64,000 nucleotides of DNA, from assembly GCF_004792415.1 (NCBI RefSeq), contig NZ_CP038855.1:1-64000 (forward strand), written 5' to 3'. Both the position numbers and the translations under genes were made by a program. This document shows, piece after piece, positions 55,722 to 64,000 of this stretch. Origin of the DNA: Pantoea vagans (lineage in GTDB: Bacteria; Pseudomonadota; Gammaproteobacteria; Enterobacterales; Enterobacteriaceae). A model generated the notes under the pieces. That model ran no database searches. It saw only the letters and a program-made list of their open reading frames with translations, and had not been told where the DNA came from. Every line of letters begins with the position of its first letter. Position 1 is the stretch's first letter.

Positions 55722-57905
55722 CTACTCCAGTGTCGTCTCTGCGTCATCGCGCCGTTCTGCCTGACTAAATAGCTCCTCAGCCGTGACCTCGCTGAGTACG
55801 CCGTTATTTAACCGGACAATTTTATCTGCACTGCGGATCGTTTCCGGGCGGTGCGCGATGATGATTCTGGTGATCTTCATCTGACGGATTGCGTTATTAA
55901 TTTGCGCTTCGTTATAGATATCCAGATGACTGGTCGCTTCGTCCAGCACCAGAATCTGAGGTTCGCGATACAGCGCGCGTGCCAGCAGAATTCGTTGCAG
56001 CTGACCACCCGACAGAAAAGATCCCATATCGCCTACCAGACTTTGATAGTTCATCGGCATTTTCATAATGTCGGCGTGAATTTGCGCCAGGCGTGCGACG
56101 CGGGTGATTTTGGCGTGGTCGGGTTCGTTATCAAAAAAGCTGATGTTCTCGCTGATGGAGCCTGAAAACAGAATGTCATCCTGCATCACACAGCCGATGC
56201 GGTTACGATGATGTTCGAGTCCGGTCTGGGTGATATCCATGCCACCTACGGTGATAGTGCCGCTTTCCGGGTGCAGCAGACCCAGAATGATTTTAGCCAG
56301 CGTCGTTTTTCCCTGACCGGAAGGGCCAACAATTGCCAGGCTCTCACCGGCTTTAATTTCCAGACTGGCATCCGCGACAACCCAGGGCTCTGTCGGGGCA
56401 TATCGAAAATAAATGTTTGTCAGTCTGATATCCTGAGGTCTATCCATATCTTCGTGCATTTCATTGCTTATCAGACCCGCATGCATTTCTGAGCTGGCTT
56501 CCGTCTCTGACAGGACAATGTCAGCCAGACGCTCACCGTGCATACGCAGCATTCTGAAGTCGATAATAGCGTTGATCAGGCCTGCACCCCGGCTCAGAAA
56601 CTGATCGGAGAAACTGATAAACGCGGTGAGCATCCCCGCAGAGAAATTGCCATCCAGCACCTGGATCGCGGCCAGCCAGACTAATATTACCCGGCCTACC
56701 GAGGTCAGCAGTCCCTGAGCTGAACCAAACAGAATATTCAGCTTCTGTATGACGATGCCTTTGTTGGTGGAGTCCACCAGAAAGTTCATATAAGCCGCGA
56801 GGCGGGGAACCTGTTTGTTATTGGTTTTAACCGCCTGAATACCCCGTAACGTTTCCAGCAGTGAAGACTGCGTTCGGGCTGAACTGATGATTTGCTCTTC
56901 GTTAGCACGTCGCACCGGATCGTAAGCCACAAAGCGCAGCAACGCATAAGCGATGAAAAGCCCGATAACCAGCCAGGCAAGCTGTGCGTTATAGATGAAG
57001 AGCATCACAACCGTCACAATCGACATGACCCCATCTAATACGGTACTGATGAAGCGGGTGGTCAGCGTACTCTGAATGGTGTTGAGCGAGCCGTAACGGG
57101 AGAGAACGTCACCCACATGACGTGATTCAAACCACTCCAGTGGCAGTTTTAACATGTGATGACAGACGTTAACCGTCCATTGCACACTTAGCTGACTTGA
57201 AAACCAGCTCATCACCCACGATCGTAAAGCGGTCACAATAGTCTGGAATATCGCAATCATGATAAAACCGACCCCAAGCAACGTCAGTAATGAGTAGTCG
57301 GCGGAGACCAGCACCATATCCATCACCCACTGCATAAAGAAGGGGGTCAATACGCCAAAAAATTCCAGGGCGACCGACAGGATGAGAACCTGGGCAAACG
57401 CAGATTTCACCCCGGTTACGCTTCCCACCAGCTTCATCATCGAGATGCTTTCTTTTTCCTCTTTGACTTCAAAACTGGATGAGGGAACCAGCTCCAGTGC
57501 TACGCCGGTGAAGGCAGTTGAAGCCTCTTTGAATGTCAGCTCGCGCACACCGCGTGCAGGATCGTGAATCGTGATTTTATTGCCACGTACTCTCTTCAGT
57601 ACGACGAAATGATTGAGTTCCCAGTGAAGAATGCAGGGCATACGTAATTTAGACAGCTCTTCCATGTCGACACGCAGCGCACGTGAACTCATATTGAGCT
57701 GTTGTGCCATCGCGATAAGAGCAGTCAGCGTGGCACCTTTAAGCGATGTGGCAAACTGACGGCGCAGCGTGATCATGTCGATCTCATGGCCATGGTAGTT
57801 GGCAATCATACCCAGGCACGCCAGACCGCATTCCGCAGCCTGAGACTGGCGAATCATCGGCAGGCGGTTAAACCATTTAAAATTAAGTTTCTCTAATAAC
57901 AGCAC
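55722..57905 (-). CDS. C39-peptidase ABC exporter (CvaB/RaxB type)
   Basis: A 727-aa bacteriocin-type transporter that cleaves a double-glycine leader and exports the peptide. The N-terminal C39 domain has a full triad: Cys26 in QSQAAECGLACLG, His in HWELNHFVVL (near 100) and Asp in IHDPARG (near 118). Then a six-helix membrane domain and an ATPase with GPSGQGKTT, LSGGQLQR and LVLDEATSHLD. The start is taken as a GTG at 57905 with AAGG upstream, 17 nt after the HlyD-like stop; an ATG at 57971 would overlap that gene. Last gene of the exporter operon. Confidence 0.92.
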   Translation of the reverse strand: MLLLEKLNFKWFNRLPMIRQSQAAECGLACLGMIANYHGHEIDMITLRRQFATSLKGATLTALIAMAQQLNMSSRALRVDMEELSKLRMPCILHWELNHFVVLKRVRGNKITIHDPARGVRELTFKEASTAFTGVALELVPSSSFEVKEEKESISMMKLVGSVTGVKSAFAQVLILSVALEFFGVLTPFFMQWVMDMVLVSADYSLLTLLGVGFIMIAIFQTIVTALRSWVMSWFSSQLSVQWTVNVCHHMLKLPLEWFESRHVGDVLSRYGSLNTIQSTLTTRFISTVLDGVMSIVTVVMLFIYNAQLAWLVIGLFIAYALLRFVAYDPVRRANEEQIISSARTQSSLLETLRGIQAVKTNNKQVPRLAAYMNFLVDSTNKGIVIQKLNILFGSAQGLLTSVGRVILVWLAAIQVLDGNFSAGMLTAFISFSDQFLSRGAGLINAIIDFRMLRMHGERLADIVLSETEASSEMHAGLISNEMHEDMDRPQDIRLTNIYFRYAPTEPWVVADASLEIKAGESLAIVGPSGQGKTTLAKIILGLLHPESGTITVGGMDITQTGLEHHRNRIGCVMQDDILFSGSISENISFFDNEPDHAKITRVARLAQIHADIMKMPMNYQSLVGDMGSFLSGGQLQRILLARALYREPQILVLDEATSHLDIYNEAQINNAIRQMKITRIIIAHRPETIRSADKIVRLNNGVLSEVTAEELFSQAERRDDAETTLE

Positions 57906-57922
57906 AGAACAGACCTTATGAA

Positions 57923-59182
57923 TCAAATGGAAATTTTGTGTCCCAGCGCAAAAATCGGCTCCAGTACCCATTCATAGAGACGACGCTGGTCAACAATAAA
58001 GTCGGCCTCCAGCGCCATACCCGGTTTCAGTTTTTCATTCCGCGCATAGGCAGTAATCGTCTGGTTATCCAGCGAAACCAGTACGCGATACTGCTGTTCC
58101 TGAATATTACTGATGCCGGTCAGCGTGGTGACCTCCTGAGGAGAAAGGGCTGTGCGGGACACCTCGATCACCCTGCCATACTGCTGACCAAATTTTTGAT
58201 AGGGGAACGCTTTGTAGCGCAGGACAACTCGCTGGCCCGGCTGAATAAAGCCTATGGATTTCGTGTTCACCATGATGCGGGCAACCAGATTCGAATTACT
58301 GGGAAGAATGGATACCGCTGACTGACCGGCAGTAAGCATCTGACCATTTTTAACCATGATCATGCCGACATAACCGCTTTTAGGCGCGTGCAGCTCGAAA
58401 GATCGACGCGCTTCATTTTCAGCCATCGACTGACGGTTTTCTGCCAGCTGGCGTTCGATATCGTTGCGCTTCTTCTCTTCATCCAGCGGCATTTCATGAA
58501 GTTGCTGCTCCGCCTGCACAATCTTTTGCGATGTGTCCAGCAGCTGACGCTGATACTCCTGATAGCGCGCCTGGCTGTCGAGCAGAGCAGACTCCTGCTC
58601 TTCCAGTTGACGGTTTGAGGCGTATCCCGCCTGTTGCATGGCATTCAGTTTATCCAGCTGCAGTTTTGCTAACGCCACCTGTTTGCGGCGATGTGTCAGC
58701 TGTAACTTCAGTTGCTCCTGCTGCAGTTTCAGGCTGGCAATGGTGTCGGTTAACCCTTTGAGTTCGACGTCGTGTAACTTAGCCAGAGTTGCAAGATCCT
58801 GCTGAAGGCGCTCACGCTGACCCGCCAGATTTTCGGCGATGACCTGACGTGTCTGTCCCATTTGAGTTGAAACTTCCGATGACAGGACCATGAGCACATC
58901 ATCTTTTTTGACCAGCTGTCCCTCTTTAACCGGGATATCAATGACGGTTGCGCTCACAGCAGGAGGCACGATTAACATGCCATTTTCAGGCACAAGTTCA
59001 CCGGTTGAGGACTCATATTTGGTGTAACTGCCAAATATGAAAAAGAGGGCTGTGGCGGCAGTAATAAAAAACACTACAGAAATAACCAGCCAGCGATAGG
59101 GAGGGCAGTAGAGCGCCACAATGCCCAGGTTGCCCCGGTTGGCTGCATCAAGTGCCTCCTGGCGGAAAAGCGACTGTTCCAT
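57923..59182 (-). CDS. HlyD-family membrane-fusion protein
   Basis: A 419-aa type I secretion adaptor (CvaA/RaxA-like). One transmembrane helix near 33-55, a lipoyl half-motif (PAVSATVIDIPVKEGQLVKKDDVLMVL), a long coiled coil (about 120-260) and a C-terminal beta domain. Bridges the C39 ABC transporter and the TolC-like channel encoded on either side of it. Gaps of 25 and 17 nt indicate one operon. Confidence 0.93.
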   Translation of the reverse strand: MEQSLFRQEALDAANRGNLGIVALYCPPYRWLVISVVFFITAATALFFIFGSYTKYESSTGELVPENGMLIVPPAVSATVIDIPVKEGQLVKKDDVLMVLSSEVSTQMGQTRQVIAENLAGQRERLQQDLATLAKLHDVELKGLTDTIASLKLQQEQLKLQLTHRRKQVALAKLQLDKLNAMQQAGYASNRQLEEQESALLDSQARYQEYQRQLLDTSQKIVQAEQQLHEMPLDEEKKRNDIERQLAENRQSMAENEARRSFELHAPKSGYVGMIMVKNGQMLTAGQSAVSILPSNSNLVARIMVNTKSIGFIQPGQRVVLRYKAFPYQKFGQQYGRVIEVSRTALSPQEVTTLTGISNIQEQQYRVLVSLDNQTITAYARNEKLKPGMALEADFIVDQRRLYEWVLEPIFALGHKISI

Positions 59183-59207
59183 TTATGATTTCTTCATGAT
59201 TGAGGCG

Positions 59208-60530
59208 TTAATGACACTGAAAAAAATTCAGCATATCGGGTGAGAGCGATCCGGTACTTTGCGCCAGATTGATCAGGGCATTGAGATAATTCAACCGGAC
59301 TTCTGCCTGGTCTTTCAGCGCGCTGTAATACTTCTGCTGGGCGTCCAGTTCATCGTTAACCGTGCGAAAACCCATGTCCCGGCCATACTGCACTGACACC
59401 ACTTTCTCATGTGCTGAGTCGACGGCATTCTTCTGTGCCTGGATCAAGGCTTTGCCACTGGTCAGGCTGAGCCAGGCAGATCGCGTATCGGTTGCTGCTT
59501 TACGCTGTGCTTCGGTAATTGAAAATTTTGCGGCCCGGTGGCGATAGGCGGCCTCAACAGATTGCGACATCTGACTGCCGCCAGCAAAAAGGGGAATGGA
59601 AACGTTAACGCCATACTGGAGGTTGTTACTTTTCGATGTCGTTCCGAAAATGGCGTCATACAGAACGTTGTCATCGTCATCGTTACGACTCCAGTTTTTT
59701 CCATACCTGGCATAGAGCGATACGACGGGCATATGCGCTCCCTGCGCTGCCAGCACATCGGCATCCGCCTGATCGTTCTGCAACATGGCGATTTTTACCC
59801 GGGTGTTTCGCTGCTGGCTTGCATTAATCGCATCGACAAGTGAGGTATAAGGTGTTTTTTTAAGACACTGAAAGTTTACGGGCTCAACCGTATCCGGGCT
59901 GATGCCTGATAAGCGGCGAAAATTTTCTTCAGCCAGTAATAACTGATTTCCCGATTCAATCTCTTTCGCCTGAGCAAGCGTATAGTTGGCTTTAGCTTCA
60001 TCGAGTTCAGTACGCGTATTCTGACCATTAGCCAGTCCGCTTTGAAGTTTCTGCTGTTGCTGTTGGAAGTTATGGCTGGCTGATTTTGATGCCTGTAAAA
60101 CTTCCTGCTGATAAAGCACCGTAAAGTAGGCTTCACTGACAGCAATTAAAAGTTTCTCTTCAGCCAGACGGGCTTCTGCCTCTGCTGTGTTGGCAATCGC
60201 GACGCCTTTGCGCCAGCCCGCATATTTACTGATATCAAATAACGGCTGCCGGACACTCAGATCGTAGCTGTGGTTGGTCACCCCGCTTTGATACTTTTTA
60301 TCGGGCTGCTCCTGTCGATCCCAGTTACCCTCCAGAGTCAGAGACGGCAACAGTTCTGCCATCCCTTGCCAGTATTTCTGTTTATCCGCTTCACTGGTCA
60401 TCCTGCCGGCTTGCAAAGCGGTGTCATAATTCAGCGCGGACAGCGCCGCCTGTTGCAGGTTGGTGGCGAATGTGGACAAAGGCCAGCAAATCAGTATCAG
60501 CAGTGACGTTACAGCGGTTTTCATTTTCAT
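59208..60530 (-). CDS. TolC-family outer-membrane channel
   Basis: A 440-aa outer-membrane efflux protein with signal peptide (MKMKTAVTSLLILICWPLSTFA) and two OEP repeats of paired helices and barrel strands. It supplies a dedicated exit duct for the exporter, unlike systems that borrow the housekeeping TolC. The start at 60530 is chosen for the signal peptide; a longer frame to 60587 overlaps the regulator gene. SD is weak. Confidence 0.9.
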   Translation of the reverse strand: MKMKTAVTSLLILICWPLSTFATNLQQAALSALNYDTALQAGRMTSEADKQKYWQGMAELLPSLTLEGNWDRQEQPDKKYQSGVTNHSYDLSVRQPLFDISKYAGWRKGVAIANTAEAEARLAEEKLLIAVSEAYFTVLYQQEVLQASKSASHNFQQQQQKLQSGLANGQNTRTELDEAKANYTLAQAKEIESGNQLLLAEENFRRLSGISPDTVEPVNFQCLKKTPYTSLVDAINASQQRNTRVKIAMLQNDQADADVLAAQGAHMPVVSLYARYGKNWSRNDDDDNVLYDAIFGTTSKSNNLQYGVNVSIPLFAGGSQMSQSVEAAYRHRAAKFSITEAQRKAATDTRSAWLSLTSGKALIQAQKNAVDSAHEKVVSVQYGRDMGFRTVNDELDAQQKYYSALKDQAEVRLNYLNALINLAQSTGSLSPDMLNFFQCH

Positions 60531-60561
60531 GTGATTCTTCGTGGGCAAGCCAGACGGGAGA

Positions 60562-61218
60562 CTAGATAAGTTCGTGCGCGAAAACATATTTGATCAGTTC
60601 TGTGTTGGTGCTGAGATGGAGTTTGCGCATGGCATTGTATTTTTGTGTTGCAACCGTGCTTATGCTTCTGCTCCGGACTTTTGCTATCTCCATCAGGCTA
60701 TGGCCCATTGCAAACAAACGGATAACTTCCATTTCTGATGGGGATAAAAGATTTTGCGTGGGTTGATTTGAAGCTAAATGTGCCAGGTCTTTCATCGTTT
60801 CAGAGTAATAAACACTGGAGTGAAAGGAAGATATCCAGTGAACGGCTTTAACAAGATCCTGAATGTCATCACGCTTACTCACGACCGCACTGACTGGAAC
60901 CTGCAAGACTCTTTTCAGGAAGTTCAGACTTCGCGAAGCAGTAAAAACCAGAATCTTCAGGTCAGAAGACTGCTTATGAATCTCCTCAAGTTTACTGACG
61001 CCATTTAAGTCATTGCGGTCAAAACTAAAGAAGGAATCTGTGATCAATATATCGGGAGTATCTTCTCTCAGACGAAGTAAAAGGTTCTTTGTGTCAGGTG
61101 GGTAGGTATAAATCTCCAGATGATTAAACTCGGCTGAAAGGATTGACTGCAAAGTATAAATAATGAACGGACTTTCATCAGATAAACCTACACGAAGTCG
61201 CTTCCTGCTCTGTGACAT
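60562..61218 (-). CDS. LuxR-family response regulator (RcsB-like)
   Basis: A 218-aa regulator with a receiver-like domain (putative phospho-Asp61 in ILITDSFF, though the usual acidic pair reads SDES) and a LuxR HTH near 150-212 (LSPSEMEVIRLFAMGHSLMEIAKVRSRSISTVATQKYNAMRKL). First gene of the operon, 31 nt before the TolC-like gene, so it probably controls its own exporter unit. Its kinase, if any, is not in the window. Confidence 0.88.
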   Translation of the reverse strand: MSQSRKRLRVGLSDESPFIIYTLQSILSAEFNHLEIYTYPPDTKNLLLRLREDTPDILITDSFFSFDRNDLNGVSKLEEIHKQSSDLKILVFTASRSLNFLKRVLQVPVSAVVSKRDDIQDLVKAVHWISSFHSSVYYSETMKDLAHLASNQPTQNLLSPSEMEVIRLFAMGHSLMEIAKVRSRSISTVATQKYNAMRKLHLSTNTELIKYVFAHELI

Positions 61219-62826
61219 AGAGTTGATAATTCCTTATATCAGTAGAATGTAGTGAACAACATCCTAAAAAAATCCTTTAATCTTTTAGATTTACTGGTGC
61301 GGCAATAAGTAATTAACCTGCTGCTAAAGTGTTTTCCTAATCCTGTTTAAGTGAGGCTATGTAAATCCCGTAAATGATAATCAAAATTAAAGCGAAAAGT
61401 GGCGCTAACCGTGCGGTGTGAAAATGATCTAACATAGTAACTTCACATTTAATTGGCTTTGACTGTTAAGACTTTATCTTAGTAAAGTTAATTTCCCGAT
61501 GCTTAATGTAACCCGGGAGTATTAAGCTAAAAAGTGACCGCGCCCTTTCCCGGAAGGTTGAATCAGTGAAAAAATAATTTTGTTATCGATATTGAAGCCT
61601 TTACTTTTTTATTTTTGGCTCATGAGTTGCATCAGGTTTCTGGATGAGCCTGTAGCAATGTTAGTCGCAGAGTACGTAAAGTAATTATACTTAATCCAGA
61701 CAGAATCACACAGCTCTGTGGTTATTCAGAGATGCGATGCTTTCGAAGCAAAAAAAACTTACAGTAAAAATTCAATCCAGACCAGAGTTTATAGGCTTTA
61801 AGTTTTGATTTTTTTTGAAAACACATTCTCAAATGACTGTTTCATGTTGGGGTTTATTATTAATTTTGCACAATATAAGTAACAAAAAATGCGTTATCAC
61901 TGGGCGCAGCTCGAACGGGCATGCGCTTTTGTCTGAGATAACAGACGTTATTGCAACTGGTGTAAACCTACCTCTTATGAGTTAATTGTGGATGCCTTCT
62001 GGTAAACCAGACCACAAACCCTGCCGTACCCTCTCTGCGACTCACAAAAAACGAAGTTTTTTTAAAAAACATGCTCAATGTAAAAGTCCCCTAAAAAGAA
62101 GAGAAATATTTAACTGTTGCGGTGGTGAATCAATGATTACTGAATTCTGTTGTTAACGTGAGCATGCCCAGACTCTTTTTCAGATGAATAGTCAGACCAG
62201 GAAAATAAAATGGCCAATCAATATATTGAAGTTTTGTGCTGTAAATTACTTTTTTAGCAAAATAAAAATCTAAATAAATCTCCATTTGTAATTTAAATAT
62301 CCTAATTGGCAATGGCGTGTTTTAATTGTTTTCAAGAGGAGATGCTTGTCAAAATAGCTTATGGCCGAATTGATAACATGGCCTCCAAAATGAATTTCAT
62401 TTTTGACAATATTAATTTTTTTTGCATTTTTTGTTATTGAGTGATAATTTTCAAAACTTAAAACACAACATGCAAAACCAAATAAGAATGAGGGATTTTT
62501 TTTCATAGAAAAAGTTATAACACTGTCAATAACGCTTAAGTTTCTGAACTAATCTACTGACTAAATAGTCTTTTACTGGCGTGATATCTGTTTGTTATAA
62601 AACTTATTGGTGTTTTATTCTCCCTTTTTACCTGTTTATGGTGTTGAGTTTTATATGAAGCGTTTTATTATACCCAATTACATTGGAGGGTTCCTTACGC
62701 TCTGAACAGGAGGCGAGCTAAAAGAACGGCAGTACACCAGGGGAAAATAAAGACCATAACAAACTGATTTTACAAATTTTGCTACTAATTACTAACCGTT
62801 GTGTTAGTTACATTGAGTTAATCAAT
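61219..62826. other. AT-rich 1.6-kb region without confident genes
   Basis: Strikingly AT-rich compared with the rest of the window. Several short frames exist: 61833-61985 (50 codons, no SD), 61992-62156 (54 codons, ends in a GG-containing segment) and a minus-strand frame at 62270-62506 (78 codons, signal-like start, no SD). None could be supported as a gene. Probably holds the promoter of the exporter operon and laterally acquired, H-NS-type DNA. Confidence 0.6.
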
Positions 62827-63417
62827 ATGTATAGAGTGTCTAAAAATCATGAAAGGATTATCGACGCATTAGCAGGTTATGCACAAATTGCTAATCCAGA
62901 TGAAATTTCCAGGGGTAAGCGTCGCTATCATTTAACAAAAGATAATGTACGTCGCGTAATGTTTATCCTCGAAGGCGACTTTTTACTTAAACTTAAAGGT
63001 GAGAATAAGGTTCTCAACATCTTGTGTGCGCCATACGTTGTAGGCATAGCACCGGCACTGGATGAACCGCCAGTTTACCTGGAAAGAATCGATTATGGCA
63101 AAGTCAGTTTTATCGAGTATGACGTGTTATGGCGACTGATCTTTGAAAAAGATTTGTTTAATGATGCTATGTCGATTTTGTCAGGCAAGTATTCTGATTT
63201 AATGAACTATATCCAGTTGCCAAAAAGTAACTCTCACGATGAAGTCATTTCTTTGATTAATCGATGGGAAAAACTGCCATCACATCTGAAGAAAAGATTT
63301 TCTGCACTTTATCTTATTGAAAACAGCTCGCACCTTTCAAAAAGTTCCATCTGTAGAGTACTTAAAGAACTAAAAGAAAAGGGTGAGCTTACGCTGGTTA
63401 ACGGCAAATTTACATAG
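62827..63417 (+). CDS. IprA/YaiV-like winged-helix regulator
   Basis: A 196-aa protein with a cyclic-nucleotide-binding-like N-terminal barrel lacking obvious ligand residues (RRVMFILEGDFLLKLKGENKVLNILCAPYVVGI) and a C-terminal winged helix (SKSSICRVLKELKEKGELTLVNGKF). This layout is that of enterobacterial IprA-type HTH proteins. The start at 62827 is the likely one; an in-frame upstream ATG at 62779 lacks similarity. AT-rich codon use like its surroundings suggests acquisition. Confidence 0.8.
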   Translation: MYRVSKNHERIIDALAGYAQIANPDEISRGKRRYHLTKDNVRRVMFILEGDFLLKLKGENKVLNILCAPYVVGIAPALDEPPVYLERIDYGKVSFIEYDVLWRLIFEKDLFNDAMSILSGKYSDLMNYIQLPKSNSHDEVISLINRWEKLPSHLKKRFSALYLIENSSHLSKSSICRVLKELKEKGELTLVNGKFT

Positions 63418-63454
63418 TCTGTAATTTGAACTTTTGAGATGCCCAAGGGAAAAA

Positions 63455-64000
63455 ATGGATTTAAACGTATTTTGTACTGATGGAAACTATTACTTCAAAC
63501 TGGGCATCTCAAAGATGATTGAGGGCGCTCTGTTATCTGATGTTAATGTGAGATTTTTAACAGGATCGATAAACGATAGCTTACCAAAGGCCGATCTTAT
63601 CCTGATCAATTTTTCTCAATGGCGATTATATATGTGTCATCCGGCATATCGTAACCGGAAGCCGGGTAGCGCGATAATCGTCTTTGTTGACAACAGAGAT
63701 GAAATTATCACCAGTCAGTTGCCCGTTTGCTATCAATCCCTGATTGTGTTTTCACGTAAAGACTCTGTGCGCGTCATATCTGAAAGGATTACAGAGGTTT
63801 TACTCACTACGGAGGGAAGGGAAAGAGGATACTTACCCTCAGATTGTCTGAACTGCAACTTCGCACACATTACTGTTGTACAGCTTCAGGTGCTTAGCTT
63901 TTTAAAGAAAGGCTATGGCGTAGGTCAGGCTGCAAAAAGGCTCAATTTATCCAGTAAAACTATTTATGCACATAAATATAACATAATGAAAAAGTTTGTA
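63455..64000 (+). CDS. LuxR-family regulator, cut by the window end
   Basis: The first 182 codons of a protein starting MDLNVFCTDGNYYFKLGISK. The N-terminal part resembles a receiver-like fold without a clear phospho-Asp; the C-terminal part is a LuxR HTH (TVVQLQVLSFLKKGYGVGQAAKRLNLSSKTIYAHKYNIMKKF). AAGGGA lies 4 nt before the ATG. It follows the IprA-like gene by 37 nt, so the two may be co-transcribed. The 3' end is outside the window. Confidence 0.82.
   Translation, partial: MDLNVFCTDGNYYFKLGISKMIEGALLSDVNVRFLTGSINDSLPKADLILINFSQWRLYMCHPAYRNRKPGSAIIVFVDNRDEIITSQLPVCYQSLIVFSRKDSVRVISERITEVLLTTEGRERGYLPSDCLNCNFAHITVVQLQVLSFLKKGYGVGQAAKRLNLSSKTIYAHKYNIMKKFV

Noticed and set aside
61833..61985. 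50-codon plus-strand frame in the AT-rich region
   Set aside because: No ribosome site and no recognisable composition or family.
62270..62506. Minus-strand 78-codon frame with signal-like N-terminus and a GG pair (candidate exporter cargo)
   Set aside because: No SD; the GG context (EIHFGG) is out of register with the C39 leader consensus; AT-rich DNA easily gives such frames.
62655..62705. 16-codon frame reading MKRFIIPNYIGGFLTL
   Set aside because: Contains GG but is too short to hold leader and product, and has no SD.

Overview
The window reads as accessory DNA of an enterobacterium, most likely Erwiniaceae and Pantoea-like. The evidence is the ScrYABR sucrose locus, a secreted AroQ-type chorismate mutase, a Klebsiella-type bud (acetoin/2,3-butanediol) operon with its LysR regulator, a MarT/FidL-like pair, and enterobacterial signals (a sigma-28 flagellar promoter, Shine-Dalgarno (SD) sites, intrinsic terminators). 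This placement is inference. No rRNA, tRNA, IS element, phage module, replication gene or CRISPR array was found, so chromosome versus large plasmid cannot be decided. Two toxin-antitoxin pairs and the patchwork of small metabolic units suit a megaplasmid or a variable chromosomal region.

Layout. 1-5417: sucrose porin, PTS permease, sucrose-6-P hydrolase and LacI repressor. 5446-7204: P450 behind an exported chorismate mutase. 7524-10611: zinc alcohol dehydrogenase with an SRPBCC protein, a small protein and a GNAT. 11694-20046: signalling block of three c-di-GMP proteins and a chemoreceptor. 20070-23221: GNAT, PNPOx-like protein and a DUF2382 stress protein. 23668-27692: class II UvrA flanked by HigBA and YefM-YoeB. 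27852-31962: metallo-hydrolase, CitMHS carrier, and an isolated flagellin with a foreign central domain. 32168-36449: budCBA and the divergent LysR gene. 36830-44007: RND pump with its two-component system, and divergent MipA/OmpV plus a 40-aa membrane peptide. 44520-50915: Rpn-type nuclease, ROK kinase, stand-alone KAS II, TetR, and a sigma-54 activator. 51381-54164: dehydrogenase, isomerase and periplasmic binding protein behind a sigma-54 promoter. 54339-61218: MarT/FidL-like pair and a LuxR-TolC-HlyD-C39 ABC exporter operon. 61219-64000: AT-rich DNA with two regulators, the second cut by the window end.

How the parts work together. Sucrose is taken up and phosphorylated by ScrYA, then hydrolysed by ScrB. 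BudB, BudA and BudC turn pyruvate into acetolactate, acetoin and butanediol. Several control elements can be read directly: paired operators at higBA, a TGTACA-core operator at yefM, a near-consensus FliA promoter at the flagellin gene, a -24/-12 promoter beside the sigma-54 activator, and a hairpin over the SD of the RND adaptor gene. The least explained part is the right end: a complete peptide exporter with a catalytically intact C39 peptidase, three nearby regulators, and no clear cargo gene in the window.
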